The translations under genes and the position numbers were made by a program. From positions 160,671 through 224,670 of the forward strand of contig CAJNYU010000048.1 of the NCBI GenBank assembly GCA_905331475.1: 64,000 nucleotides of DNA. Reading direction: 5' to 3'. The notes below the pieces were generated by a model. It saw only the letters and a list, made by a program, of their open reading frames with translations. It searched no databases and was not told the origin of the DNA. The stretch comes from Rotaria socialis (taxonomy: Eukaryota > Rotifera > Eurotatoria > Philodinida > Philodinidae). This document shows positions 1-13,900 of the stretch, piece by piece. Position 1 is the stretch's first letter, and every line of letters starts with the position of its first letter.

Positions 1-1845
1 TTTCATGCGTTCGTTATTTCTTTATTGCATATGTAAATATACATGGATGAAGGATTGGCTGTCTTGGGAGGAAAAGAACCTTGAGGGTAGTTGATCGATC
101 ATATCATCTTATTGATTATCTATGTTTTAGTGGACTGACATGTCTCAGTCTGTTTTTTCGTTCTTGAAAAAAATGGATCAATCATTAATTGATAGTCAAT
201 AAATGAAGAAAAGGAACAAACATAGCAGCTCTCTAAGTTTGTTGTTTTCTTTCTTTTTCTGAATTGCTTTACTTATGATAAAAAAAAAACTATATATATT
301 TTAATGAATCTTGAGAATCGTTCAAGGCAAATATCATGAGTTTACTCAACGTTCTTTCTCAGCCGTTGATTTTTAAAAAAGCTTGCGAGAGTCGATTATT
401 TATATCAGATTTTCAAACAATACATTTGCGTGCTCACGCTTGTCGATTATTACAAAACGTTTTGACTTATATATCTATTTCGATTAGTACTAAAATGGAA
501 ATAAATGAATCGAAAGAACTTCCGACTGATTGTAGAACATCTATTCTATCGTAATTTGTCAATTAATGTCAGTTTCAATGCACATCTGAGATATGTGTAT
601 GCATTCATGTTATTATTCATTACAATCTAAACTTACTACTATAGTAGTAAAGAAAGAAGTATAATCACTAGAAAAACAAAATCAAGTTTTTATATGCTAA
701 TTATCTGTATGAATCGTTGCTGTCATCGAAATAAATCTTCGTGATCTTCATGATTTAATGAGCTATTCTAATTTGAATTTATTCTCAGCAGCATGCAAAT
801 GTAGCCCAGCACGATCATTGCTATTGTAGACTCCCTGTAGAGCCGCTTCAACTAACAGTAGTCAATAGAAGCACCAGTAACCTCATCATCATTATTAGTG
901 TCAGACGACGATCTCTTACATATATATATATATATTTTTTTTTTTCGTAGCTAAGAAAATCTTCTTGTTGGCATCGTCATTTTTATTTCTATTTCTTTCT
1001 TTGTATGGTTATTTTTTTCTTCTCTTCTCTTCTCTTCTCTTCTCCTCTCTTCTTTTTCTTCTCTTGTTCTGTGAAACGAGACAACTGGCAACCATGAGAA
1101 ACAGCAAAAATGAGAAATCTTCTGAATGGGAATTCTCCACATCTTTTATGTAGCACGCGAGTAGAGAAAGCACTGATGAGTCTGTTGAGTGTGCGAAGCG
1201 TGAAAGCGAGTAGTAAGCACAAAATCTCGTCTACGATAAGAATGCGACAAGGACGAATGATGAGAAAGGGAAGCATTTTCATATCCTTGTGCTCTTACTT
1301 TTAGAATGATGGATGCATAAGAAAGAAAGAAAAATAGAGCGATTAGGGTTACTAACGATGTGAAATTCGGTCAGAACTATGGATTTGATCTAATAAAGTC
1401 TTGCGTTTAGTCTTTTCTGGCAATCATTACTATGGTGCATCCTTTCTATTCCGTCTTTCTTCTTATATAATTATGTGATCGTCAACAAATCCTTGATGAT
1501 ATCCACTTGGAATGACAGAAAAAGAGAAAAGAACGATCAAATGCATGTCTCTTCATAGTAGATAACTCGAACATTGACAAGCAGTGCTTTCTTTCTTTTT
1601 CCTTTTTTTTTGTATTCTCCTTTGTCTAGATGATAATTATTGTGACACATTGCTGAGTTTATAAAATCTTAGACGTAAGATGAAATGAGTCTAGGTGAGT
1701 TATTTATATTCTGTTTTTTTAATAAAATCTATGACGAACAATTAGCCTAGATAGAAAAAGTGGATAGCAGTTGTCCTTGGTGGGCACGCAATGTTCGATG
1801 TTCAATAGTAAAAGGTCACCTACGTATTCGAAGTGATGCAGAAAG
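1..1845. other. Intergenic DNA upstream of the glutamate receptor
   Basis: I see no coding exon here: the open frames are short, hydrophobic or low-complexity and lack splice-compatible continuations. A pyrimidine tract of TTCTC units lies at about 1017-1062, and a TA repeat followed by a T run at about 919-946. The 5' UTR and promoter of the downstream receptor probably lie in the last few hundred bases, but I cannot place a TATA box or transcription start with confidence. Confidence 0.6.
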
Positions 1846-4800
1846 ATGCTTATTCTTCTTGTTGTCTATTTGTGGGATTTACTAATTATAATTACAACTG
1901 CTGTTGCTGGTCAACAACATTTACATACACAAACATTTGACATTACTGTTGGTAAATGTTATACTAATAAAAACAAAATAATTCATGACTAACTTGCTTC
2001 TTCTTTTTTTAATTTTGTTCCTTTTCCAGGTGGTGTGTTTACAGATCGAGACGAAGGAACCGAAACTCAAAGTATGGAAAACATATTTAAATATGCTATT
2101 TTTCATTACAATCGTCTGGCGAAAGAAGCACATAATCTTCAATTTAAAATACGTATGAAAGAAGAAACCTTAAGTTTAATTGCCGCCGAATCCGCTGTAC
2201 AAACTGTTCATGATGGTGTGTGCAAAAAGAAAATCTCTTTTTTTTGGCATTAAAAGTTATCTTTCTTTTTCCTTTCAGTGTGTTCACTTGTACATCAACG
2301 TTATGTGCAAGGTATATTTGGACCTCCCTACCCTGAATTAGCTACACTGGTTCATTCAGTATGTTACCATGTCGATGTGCCGTTTATAAATGTATGTTCA
2401 TCGTGTTATGATGTTGAAAATCCGGATGAAGAAAATAATGATTATATTGAGCAAATCCCAAGACCTGATAGCATGTCAATTAACTTATATCCGTCCAATC
2501 AAGATCTTAATATCGCTTTTCATAATTTAACACATAAACTTCGATGGACTAAATTTCTTATTATCTATGATATAGATTCAGGTAAAGATCTATTTAATTG
2601 AGATATTAGGTTTATCTTCATTTATATCTTATATGATAAGGTTTGACACGTCTACAAAAATTGCTCAATGATCCTGGTGTCAATCAAAGCGATATCCTTG
2701 TACGCCAATTTACGCATTATAAAGATCGTAGTGTTCTTATTGACGCGATTGGACGAGACATCAATAATATAATATTAGATTTAAATGATGTAAATACGCG
2801 TACTGTACTTAAAATGGCTTTACAAATGGGCATGATTAATTCAAATTATCACTATATATTGACAACATTGGTATGTATTTAGAACTTTTTCATTTGAAAA
2901 TTTTTTCTTTTTTTGTTTTGTAGAATATTGATACATTTGATTTAGAAGACTATAGATATAATTACGTTAACTTAACCGCTTATCGATTGTTTAATCGTCG
3001 TGATCCTCGCATACTACAGGCGATGCAATCATTTTTTGCATTTAAAACAATGTCAAATAATGAAGTCAATAGTCGACTGTTCACAGTGAGTTGTTCGACG
3101 GTTTCTTATTTTTTCTTCGTTCGAACATGATCGACCCGTTTCATGATATATTTTAGACTTCTGTGGCATTATGGGCTGATGCAATACTTGCATATGCATA
3201 CGCATACGATAGATTAATTGCATCGCAACTACGTCTTGGTGTTGAAATAATGCGACCGAATGTTTCATGTGCGGATGGTCGAGGATGGCCATTGGGTATT
3301 GAGCTACATTCAAAATTTCATGAAGTATAAGAATTTATCGTTTTTTGTATCTAAATTAATAATAATTTTGCTCATAGATTTCCTTTGATGGAATTACGGG
3401 CAAAGTAAAATTCACTCCGAATGGAGAACGAACCGGATTTGAACTCGATGTCGTTCATCTATCCGAAGCTGGCGTTACAAAAGTAAGTGAATTTATTCTT
3501 TTCGCTTTTTTTTCTTCTACATGTTCTATAACAAGACGAATAGACAGATAAATACAGATGTTCTAATCAATCCATCAATTATTGTTTATCGGTGCCTCAT
3601 TTTTTTTTGTACTCTAACGATTAAAAGGCCATTCAGTAACAAGATCAGATATGTTGATAAGATAAACATTTATTAGGAGTTATGTCCAAATAAATTAATA
3701 CGATCTTTTCAAGGTATTCAATGCTTCATAAATATAGATGTCTTTCAGCACAGTATACTAGCTTACGATTAGAACATTTTTTTCGGACAATATCTTCTCA
3801 ATATAAGAAAAAAGCAGAAAAATAGTTCTGTCTTTCGGGTACTGCATGGTATGGAGTGCTGCTGTCGAGTGCCAGACTCACTTCCACAATATATTTCTTT
3901 ATAACTGACAATCACTATAGCTCTAGGCAATAGGGTTGTGCAAATCAAATTTTCCAGCTCGCAATGCAGACTCATTAATCATAAGAACAGGTGTATATTA
4001 CAATTAACTGAGCACATAGCGAACGACTGTTGACAGAAAAAATTCTCTATCAAGAAGCCTCACTAATACGATGAATCTCTATTCTATGTACTATATCTTT
4101 TAAGGTCGGTACATGGGCACGTGAGAAAGGCGCAAATTTTACATTGACACCCACCGCACGTGGTGGCCTATTCAATTCAACATTGATTGTAACAACTATA
4201 GTTGTATGTAAATCAACTTATTCTATTCACTTTGCATGTAACATGTTTTTTTCTTTCTTTCCCTATCCAACAATAGGAAGCTCCTTATGTGATGTTTAAA
4301 AATAATCAAAACATTAGTGATTTATTACATCAAAATTATACAAATAACGATTTTGAAGGTTTCTGTGTTGATTTACTTGAAGAGATGTCCCGTGCACTTA
4401 AATTTCGTTACAAAATAAAGCCCATAACAACATTACGTTATGATGATATGGTTGATGAAGTTAGAACAAAAGTATGAACATTATGAAATCGATAATTTTG
4501 TTGTATACGTGTTTATTGTCTTTTAGAAAGCTGATTTAGCTGTCGCACCATTAACTAGTATGTATGAAATTTTGTACGAGAATTCCATTTGAATATTTAT
4601 TTTTCATAGTTAATTATGCTCGTGAGAAGCAAATTGATTTTACCAAACCGTTTCTTAGTTTGGGTATAGCAATTCTATTTAAATTACCAAAGCCTGAAAA
4701 ACCAGGTTTATTTAGTTTTTTAAGCCCACTTTCCCTTGAAATTTGGGTAAGATTATTTCATTTTTGAATTCTATTCTATAAATATTTTTATTTTTTATCA

Positions 4801-5841
4801 GATATATACATTTGCTGCTGTATTTACAGTTAGTTTTATTCTATTATTAATTGCTCGATGTTCACCTGATGAATGGCGTAATCCGTATCCATGTGATACC
4901 GAATACGATATTTTAGAAAATCGTTTTACCGTTAGTAATACACTTTGGTTTTCCATTGGAACATTAATGCAACAAGGTATAATAGAAGAAAAAAAGCCTC
5001 TTATTTTTTCCTTCGCTGAAAGAAAATTGACTAATTATAAAAAAAAATCTAAGTACCATAACTTAATAGAAGTCTTAAAAGCATTCGGACACAAATGCTA
5101 TTACTGTTCTGGAGATTAATTTTCTTCGTGTTCTATTTATATACGTTTACTTTGAAGAACAACAGGAAGAACTAAAAATGAGTTAGCCTTTGTGTTTTCA
5201 TCCAAACAAGATTACATCAAAATCAAGGATGATTGCAACAAAGAAAAAGTCGCGTTACAATAGATTTACTATAAACTGAATGAAACCTCGATAATATTAT
5301 AGAACATGAATAATTTCTGAAAAGAAAATTATTTATTGAATCAATAGAATAATGCTCTCTGGAAAAAGATATATTTATTCAATTATTGAATTTGCATGTT
5401 TTCTATATCGTGCAACCGTTTTTTTTCTTCTTATAACTAGTTTATGCTAAAATTGAATAGATGACCATAGTTATTGCCAGGCAATGTTTCATTGGTTACG
5501 AAAATACTTATTTAATATCTCTCAAATCATTCTTTCGTATGAGATCATCGTGAGTAGAAACTAATTTAAAATTATACAATGAATTGTAGATTAAAAATTC
5601 TTTGAGTTAAAACGTGCCTTTCGGTTATCATCGAATGTCCTATTACTAAATAACGAAATAATTATTTTGCGCGTAATGATTCTTAGGCTTTCTTTGTTTA
5701 TTGCTTTTGGCCTATAAGAAAAACATAACTCTTCGGATTGATGTATTTTTGTAATCAATTTTATTATTATGATAATGTACTTCATGTTTTAAATGGTACT
5801 TCGCTTATTATCTCGAGTGTGTTATAAATAGAGGGTTCCTC

Positions 5842-5893
<52 letters not shown>

Positions 5894-5947
5894 CTATTTT
5901 ATGATGCTAGAGTAGTTACATCGGATGCTTTATTCAGGAGGCAGCGN

Positions 5948-5981
<34 letters not shown>

Positions 5982-8543
5982 ATTTTATGATGCTAGATTC
6001 GTTTCATCGGATGCTTTATTCAGGATGCAGCGCTTACACTAAAGACATTTGACCTAAAAATTTGTCTACAAATAGTTTTGTCAAGATCATTCGAGTATCC
6101 TGAAAAATTTGAACCCCAAGCTACGATACATTTGTGAAATGTAAAACAATCCCATACATAATGAGAAAGGATCGAGCTTGTTCAAGGATTTGATACCTGA
6201 AGAATGAATCATTTCTTTCGGCTTAAATTTTTACGGGATTCTAATACTGTCAAGAGTTGTTAATTGGTAAAATTTTCTTTCAAGATTCATTTTTCTCTCT
6301 CTCTCTAAAATATACAGTATCACGAGTGTACCATCCGATAAAACAAAAATAACTGTACAAAAGACTATATACCTGATGAAGGGCATCTCCGCCAAAACGT
6401 TTGAGATGCCATCCAGTTTATCTTAGACATCAGTTTATGATTTTCTCGAGATCATTTTATAATCTTATATATATATATATATATATAATTGTTTTGTCTA
6501 TTATTTAGGTTCCGATGTAAGCCCATCGGCTATTTCGACTCGTCTTGTATCCGGTATATGGTGGTTTTTTACACTTATCCTTATCTCATCGTATACAGCT
6601 AACTTGGGTACAAAGAAAAAAATCCAACTATTTGTTTCTTTTCATTGAAATGTAATCTTCTTTTTTCAGCTGCCTTTTTAACTGTCGAAAAACTTGTTAA
6701 TCCGATTGAAAGCGCTGAAGATTTAGCCAAACAGACTAAAATCAAATATGGAGTTGTAAGCGGTGGTTCAACAGAACAGTTTTTTCGAGTATGGTTTTTA
6801 ATTTTATTTCTCTAAAATTTATTCGAAAACAAAAATAATAGGAATCGAGCATTCCAACCTATCAAACCATGTGGAACTACATGAATAGTTATCCAGATGC
6901 ATTTGTTGGTAAAAATCAAGAAGGTATTGATCGTGTCAAAGATGAATCCTATGCTTTCCTCATGGAATCAACATCCATCGAATATACAGTGCAACGCGAA
7001 TGTAATTTAACACAAATCGGTGGTTTACTTGATAATAAAGGTTATGGAATAGGATTACCGGAAGGTAAGCATCGATCTGAAGAAAAAGAAAATCATGTTT
7101 TTTTGTGTTTTTTTCAATAGGAAGTCCATATCGTGAACGTTTTTCTGAAATAATTCTTGACTTACAAGAAAAAGGAATTGTAAGTAATTAGAAGACATTT
7201 TTGCAGAGAAAATAAAATTCGCATAATCAATTTAGATTCAAAAATCTTATAACAAATGGTGGAAAGGTAAAGGAACGTGTTCATCGGAGAAAAAAGATTC
7301 TAAAGCAAATCCATTGGGTTTAACAAATGTCGGTGGCATATTTGTGGTGCTTCTTGGTAAGAGAGACAGAAAACAGTCCATATCGAACATTTGAAAAATT
7401 TAATTATCATTTATTTAGGCGGTGTTTGTCTTTCTTTGCTTGTTGCTATCCTGGAATTTCTATGGCATGCCCGCAAAAATCATGAAAATCGACGAGTACG
7501 TCACAATGCACATATTTATTTTCATAATATATATATAAATCTCCCAATAGATTTCTAAAGCTAACTGAAATTTTCAAGCGTAGAACCATCTCACCTTAGG
7601 ACATTTCTCAATCTATCTAATAAAAATTTGATTAGTTATTTATGAGACCGATGCCGACGATAATTTCTGTAGTACAGGTATCAGATTTCTGTTTGTAATT
7701 CTAGTACTAGATGAGACTCTGAAATTTGACTCTGACAGATTCGTAGAAATATATGTGTCAAAGAATGAAGTACTTTTACTCTTCTATGTATAGTAAAAAA
7801 TAATAGATCGTTTCTGAACTAAAAGAAAATGTTTTTCTTCTTCTTAGCATTCTGTTTGGTGGGAATTAGTGAAAGAACTTCGATTTTCTATTCAATGCGG
7901 TGCTTCAAATCGTAAAGCACTTATTGCTCGCCGGTGCTCTCAATGTTCAGGTGATAATGCAGGCATTGAACTAAATGAACTTCGTCAGCAAAATCAATTA
8001 ATAAATCGTTCGCATAGTAATCGCTCATCATTATCGCTGGCACCGAATCTAGGCGGTACTTTACAAGTTCCAAAACGTCGTTCAACAGCAGAACGAACGT
8101 CCGAAACCGATAAATTTGATACTTTACTTATGCTTGCTGCCGAACGAACAAACTATCTTGATCAGCGTCGTAAAAAATATTTTCACGAAAGTCACAATGA
8201 ACGAAAACATCGTCATTTATCTTCATCACCACAACGAAAAGATATTCCACTTGTATTAGTTGAAAATTACGGATCCAATCAACAGCCGACTTCACGTTCC
8301 CATCAAGTTCATTTTTCTACAAATGGAGGTAATATTTAAGCAAACGAAAAACAATTTTCAAATAAAACCTTTACCGGTCTTTCGTGTTTTCTCTCTATAG
8401 ATTCATCTGCTCGAAGCAGTTTCCGATTTCCGAATACTGAAGAAGAAGAAGAAGATGATGGTGATCCGAATGCAGCCGATATATCATCAGGTTCAACATC
8501 ATCAGTAAATGGTCGTCCTTTACCACGTGTTTCTCGATTGTGA
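1846..8543 (+). CDS. Ionotropic glutamate receptor, kainate type
   Basis: Ligand-gated cation channel subunit of the plasma membrane. Twenty exons join in phase: 1846-1951, 2030-2215, 2279-2581, 2641-2870, 2924-3085, 3157-3324, 3378-3482, 4105-4203, 4277-4471, 4527-4557, 4610-4746, 4802-4976, 6509-6607, 6670-6788, 6842-7064, 7121-7179, 7236-7356, 7419-7495, 7848-8328, 8401-8543, giving 1072 aa. A signal peptide (about 1-22) precedes the amino-terminal domain (to about 420). The S1 half carries [19 protein letters not shown], with the Arg that binds the ligand carboxylate. M1 is near 575-594; the pore loop ends in TLMQQGSD, so the Q/R site is Gln; M3 has [17 protein letters not shown]2 carries SGGSTEQFF and MESTSIEY with the expected acidic ligand contact. 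M4 is near 828-856, then a hydrophilic tail of about 205 residues, long for the family. Family assignment is firm; agonist and ion selectivity are not known. The 1.5-kb intron at 4977-6508 splits the pore loop from M3. Confidence 0.95.
4977..6508 (+). repeat. Large receptor intron with duplicated GT-repeat unit
   Basis: This 1532-bp intron is far longer than most introns of the gene. At 5843-6031 it holds two tandem copies of a unit made of a GT dinucleotide run (about 45 bp in the first copy) followed by a block starting CTATTTTATGATGCTAGA and ending in TTCAGGA(G/T)GCAGCG. The N at 5947 sits at the copy junction, so the true length of the array is uncertain. The reading frame across it is Cys-Val repeat nonsense, not a gene. 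Confidence 0.85.
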
Positions 8544-8615
8544 TTTTTATCTACGTGTTCGCGTGTTTGTGTGTTTCATTTTGTTATTTGTTCTTTTTTG
8601 TACAGATGAACAACA

Positions 8616-8621
8616 AATAAA
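8616..8621 (+). promoter_or_regulatory. Poly(A) signal AATAAA
   Basis: Canonical hexamer 73 bases past the receptor stop codon, in an AT-rich trailer and before the next gene on the same strand. Position and match fit a cleavage/polyadenylation signal; no transcript evidence is available. Confidence 0.5.
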
Positions 8622-8928
8622 ATAGTTAGTATATTAACATGGAGACAGATGAAAAAAAAACAATCGTATGCAAATTTAATTGCTTTCTTTTCTACAAGTC
8701 AATACTTTCGTTTATAATTATGTGCCGCTTAATATTTGCTTTTTTTAAAAGCGACAATGATTTGAATGTGCTTGTTATTCTCTTTTTTTGATTCTACTAT
8801 CGTTTGAGGAATAGAAAAAAAACAGAAAGCTATGCCAATTTCATTGATTTATGGATTCATTTTCGAAAGGTAAATATGTAAGTATATAAATTTGAGAAGT
8901 ATCGTGTCGTTTTTTTTTTATTGTTGGT

Positions 8929-9615
8929 ATGTTTGAAACAAATCATCTCGAAAACGAAATGCTACCAGTGTTACAAGAAGAGTCGTCAAGTCCGAATTCA
9001 AACGTTAAATCTAAACGAAATGAGAAAAAACCAACAACAAAAATGCAAATCGAATTTCGATGGTCGGTGTTTGCAGCTCAGAATAAACCGGCCGATCAAA
9101 CGCCCGTATTAAATTTGCATTCTATCGATCTTAATCAATCGAAGGAAACTTTCGCATCGTCTAAATCTCCAACCGGTAAATTCACGGTGTGAAAAGTAGT
9201 TTTTTAATTTATCTCTAGTTCGAAGTTTGACATCGAATAAAACATCGCTATCAAAACAAACACTGACAGTATCTTATCCTCGTTCATCGAATATCGATAG
9301 TAATATGAACAAAATTGAACAACCATCGATATCAACTGATAATACACAAAAGTGTCCTCTGCTACTTTCATACGCGCAACTACGTCGAGCTCAACAATTG
9401 TCGAAATTACATGAAACATCTGAAAAGCCTTCTCCTAGGTATGCATTATTGAGCGAGAAAAAAAGAATTATTATACCGAGTATATATTTAGTCAAAAAAC
9501 ACTTTCACCAAAATCTAATTCCTCATCACGAAGTCAACAAAAACTAGCAAATCATAAACATATCCAGCGGTATATCTCACGATTGAAAAATTTACGTTCG
9601 TTTGAAAAGCGATGA
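8929..9615 (+). CDS. Hypothetical hydrophilic protein, 196 aa
   Basis: Not recognised. Three exons, 8929-9175, 9219-9438 and 9492-9615, join in phase (introns of 43 and 53 bp with GT-AG ends and pyrimidine-rich acceptors) to give 196 codons and a stop. The protein is rich in Ser, Asn, Lys and Gln, with no signal peptide or membrane segment. Two better-ordered stretches are PLLLSYAQLRRAQQLSKLHE in the middle and a basic C-terminal helix HIQRYISRLKNLRSFEKR. It starts under 400 bases downstream of the glutamate receptor on the same strand, after a plausible poly(A) signal, so it is probably a separate gene. Upstream exons cannot be excluded, because the chosen ATG is only the first in the open frame. 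Consistent phase across two introns is the main evidence that it is real. Confidence 0.6.
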
Positions 9616-10947
9616 CAAAAGAAAAAAAAGCGTTTTTTTCATTCTTCGAAATAAAGTCTGAGTTAAGTAAAGGTAATAATTGTGATTCTTTGCATGTTAA
9701 CAACATGTTTCTCGCGCTTAAGAAAACATCCAGGAAAATAAGGAACATTCAAGAGAATTTGTACGCATGATTTTTAAGTAGGATTCAGTCATAAGATGAG
9801 CTATTTTCTTTTTTTGTAATTATTAATGACAAGAAAGGCACTTGAATTCCGAATGCGATCGAAGTAATTCCAACATTTAAATCATCAAAATTTAGACCTT
9901 CATCTTGATGATGTGCACTTACTACTAAAAATGTGGATATCTACTAGGTGCTACATCCAAATCTATGCCGGATTCATGATTAAATATATATATTTCAATT
10001 AATCTTGCTTTTTTTTTCAACAACCAAACTGAAGATATAAAAAAAGAAAAGTTTTTATCTTGCCGTACAACATACAAAACATATAGCGAAAACAATATTG
10101 TATATATATATTCACTGTTTGGAATGAATAACTAAATATGAGAAAAAATTCCTATTCAATATTGCTGATAGAAAAAAAGATTGTTATTAATAGTAGAATA
10201 AATTTTGATACTAATTTTTTTGATCGAGAACAAAATTGTTCAATATAAACTGAATGTATAGAAAATGATTCTTCGTCTGCATGACTGGCAAATGAGCATC
10301 CATGTCGATTATTTCGAATTGTTATTCGACTAGTCATTTCGAAACTCTAAAAGAACAATCGAATTCAACCAAATTAGTACGAAGAAAAAGTTATCACGTA
10401 CGAAACAATAAAAATCATTCGAATGTTTCGATTGAGCAATGAAATATGTTGTCAACGAATCGCCCGATCGCCAAGATGCAAGGCATGTTTCGAGTCCAGT
10501 TATGGATCGAAGTTTGAGATCTACAATCATAAATAATCGAAATCGAAATTTAAGATTTGATGACATGTAGTTTTATGTGGGTCAAATTTTGTTCTGTGTC
10601 ACGACGGTTGACTGATTGAGTTCGTCGAGATTTTTCGCATGTATCACTAAGCGGAAATTCTGATATTGTCCGTGCTTCAGTTCATCTGCCCGATAAAATA
10701 CGAACTACCCTGTACTCAATCTTCTCTCAATCCAATCGGATTGAATTAACTGTTAACATCCGAGACCCGCCCTGTGTCCTTTGCACATTCTGTTTACTGT
10801 CTTATTATTCATTTCCGTTGTACGTTTATCGTTGACATCAAACGCCCTGCGAGTGAATTTACTGTGCACATATTAAGTTAACTTCGATTGGGACTCCTGT
10901 GTCTTTTTTCCGCATAGTTTATCAAAAGAATTATTTAAAAATCGAAA
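9616..10947. other. Intergenic DNA between convergent genes
   Basis: About 1.3 kb between the stop codons of two converging genes. It contains T-rich and A-rich stretches and several short frames on the minus strand with no splice logic or recognisable similarity. I see no RNA gene or repeat in it. Confidence 0.5.
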
Positions 10948-13900
10948 TCAATTCAAACCTTGGTCATTTTGTGAGATCGCTATTTTTTGTTCCTTATCAC
11001 AATCAATAGACATATGCAATGATTTTGTCTTCAAATCAAAATCAATAGTTGTTGATTGAACTAACAAATCATTGATATAGGGTGGACATGGATCCGATGG
11101 TATAAATGATTTTGTAAAAAATGTTAAATATAACTCATAATTATCATCATTTAAATCGGAACAACCATTTTCATTTAAGAACGTAGCTGTATAAAGCTCG
11201 ATAACATTATCTGTTCGTTGAATTAGACGAAGACATTCATGTGTAATATGACTGGAATTTAAAAAGCTAATGTCAAATTTTTTCTCATAAAAAAACAAAA
11301 CTAAATTACCAATTTGTGTATGTTCGTATTCGATAAGTAGTTATTGATTTTTCTGAGTGGATCATTTCATGACAATATAAACGTTTATTAAGTTCAATTA
11401 ATTCTATATCTGTATTATTAATAATCATTCGTATTGTTCCATTAATTGTGTACCATTCATATGCTTGATACTGATCAGGAAATATGCAAAAGTCCGTCGA
11501 TTTATTAGCTATTTGATAATCTGACGATAGGAGAAAACAATTAGCAAATTAAATAGAAAATTTATGTTTCTAAAATTTACGTGTTGCTGAAAGGGTCATG
11601 ACTGTCGACATTTGTTTCGAATATAGATCCCGACAGGAATCGTCCGTAGCGATACTAAGTGATAATAATGATGAAGATCTTTCTTTAGATAAAAATCGCT
11701 AAAATAATCGAATAGAAATTTAATCGTACAGAAAAATACAATTAAAATTTATTATACAAAGCAACCATATTGATTGCTTCTATGATGACGTGGCCGTTTA
11801 GAGATAATTCGAGTAACGAAGTAAGTATGAAAATCTTCTACCCATGTTCCAACACAGGTAAACTGAAGATCTAAAACAGTATAAATTTAAAAAAATAAAA
11901 ACTCATGGCCGTTTTTATTTACCAAAAGTTGGTTGATTTGATGCACACGGAGCAAGATGAAGATGAAACTGATAATCATTCGCACATTCATTAATGTACG
12001 ATGATGAAATGGATTGATTACAAACTGAACTGTCTTTTATTAAATATGTAAAAAGAAATGGTGGCTGAATAGGACAAGATTGTGGCTTGGAATCGTCTAA
12101 ATTAGTAAAATAATACAAGAAATCGACATGTGTTTCAATCAAAATAACAAGCATGGTTATTTTCTCGCGATTAGAAATATTCGCAAATTGTATGGAAAGA
12201 AATGATTTAGTTTTATTTCTCGACCAGTGAATTTCAGAAGGAACCTATTGCATGTCAAATACAAACACATAGGTCTTCATTTTCACAGCAAAATCAGTAT
12301 ATGGTCAGCTCGATCTAACTCGTGTAAAATGGAAAAATCATTTTTTTTCTTGCCATTAAAAAGAATCATCTCGTTGCCAATAAAACGAACATCTATTTAA
12401 GTAGATCCCTGCTGAGACTATTTACAAACATAGAAGAATCATATTTTTGATCTTCTACAATAAGACATAAAGCGCCGTCGCTTTTTTTCGTTCTCTCACT
12501 ATCTCATGAGAATAATTAAATCTCGTATACATGATTTCCGAAGAGTTCTATCATTCGTTTGTGCGCACAGCCGTTTGACCTCATTTCTACACTTAATGTT
12601 GAAACAACAAAACTAATCATTATACTCACTTCGATGAAGTGTGTACAACACAGCATCGGGCGCAATCATATTCGGACATGAGGTAATGCTCGAGAGATCA
12701 TCTGCATCAATGCATTCACCTACAAATAAGAAGTTATAGGAATTCGATTGCGTTGTATTCCCTTTGAAAATTTACTTTCACGATACTGAAGTAAATTGAT
12801 ATGTCGTTGAATGAATACTAAACATCGAGTACAACGATTCAATCTGTTTAAGAGAAAGAAAAAGAAATCATTATTACAGTTCACTGATAATGGAAATGTC
12901 TTCTTTTATTCTCCGATGTAATGAACACATGTTCGAATGATGATTCTAATCGTGCTACTACACTTTATACTTACCGATCACTAAAAGAGTAATATTGTTG
13001 TGATGGCAGAGCATCTATGCATAATCCTTTAGTCTTGATATGATCGGCTGTTATCTCCAATAATGAGTTCATTCCACGTTGATACCATGAACCTAGCCAT
13101 GCCGTAGGCATTTTGCACAACGACCAAGCTACAGATAAAAGAACAAGATAGCTATCAAGCACTTCGAAGGTTACATGAATATCTCATTGATTAATTCATG
13201 TTTTTCTTTAGTGATGTAAAAACATTCAATGCTATTACACCATGTATATTGTCTTTGTTCGAATAGTGAAATCGCTATTCATATGTGAATATTTGAACTT
13301 TGATTAATATGACACTTGGCAGAAAGCTGTCATCTGTTGTTAGGTATTATACAGACGTGTGTTCTCTATTATTCAAACGCATATATAAATGAAGTCTTAT
13401 AGTTCTTAAAAAAGAATTCCAATGACTCTCTTTCTCATTGTCTCGTAGGCTGGACGAAACAAAGCAAATAGAAAATGACTTTACACCATATCTGCTGTCA
13501 TTATGATATGATAAGTCCATGATAATAGAATTGCATCATCGAATAGAAAGTATTATCAAGAATAAAAATGCATAAACACGACAATAAACACACAGCATAT
13601 TCAATCATTCGAGATTATCGTAAATCACCTATTGCTGATTTTTATTCGAATCGAGACAGTGACAATGGTACATCGGAGTTTTATGTGTGAACTGGAAATG
13701 TATATATTCCCGAAGCGCTCAAGGACAGGATCTACTACTGTCGGTCATTAGAAGAAAAGAATGTAACAATGAATTCTTCTCATTCTTTATTCTAACATCT
13801 GCTCAGTAAATAAATAATAAAAAGAAAATAAAGTTAAGGAGCAATCAATAGGAAATTACTCATTGAATAGATCACGTGGTTTAGTCAATTTAATTAAAAA

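Noticed and set aside
951-1304. Several overlapping frames on both strands rich in Lys/Glu/Arg or Phe/Leu/Ser
   Set aside because: They arise from a TTCTC pyrimidine tract and its complement; no splice continuation or similarity.
5843-6052. Plus-strand open frame encoding Cys-Val repeats
   Set aside because: It is the translation of a GT microsatellite inside a receptor intron.
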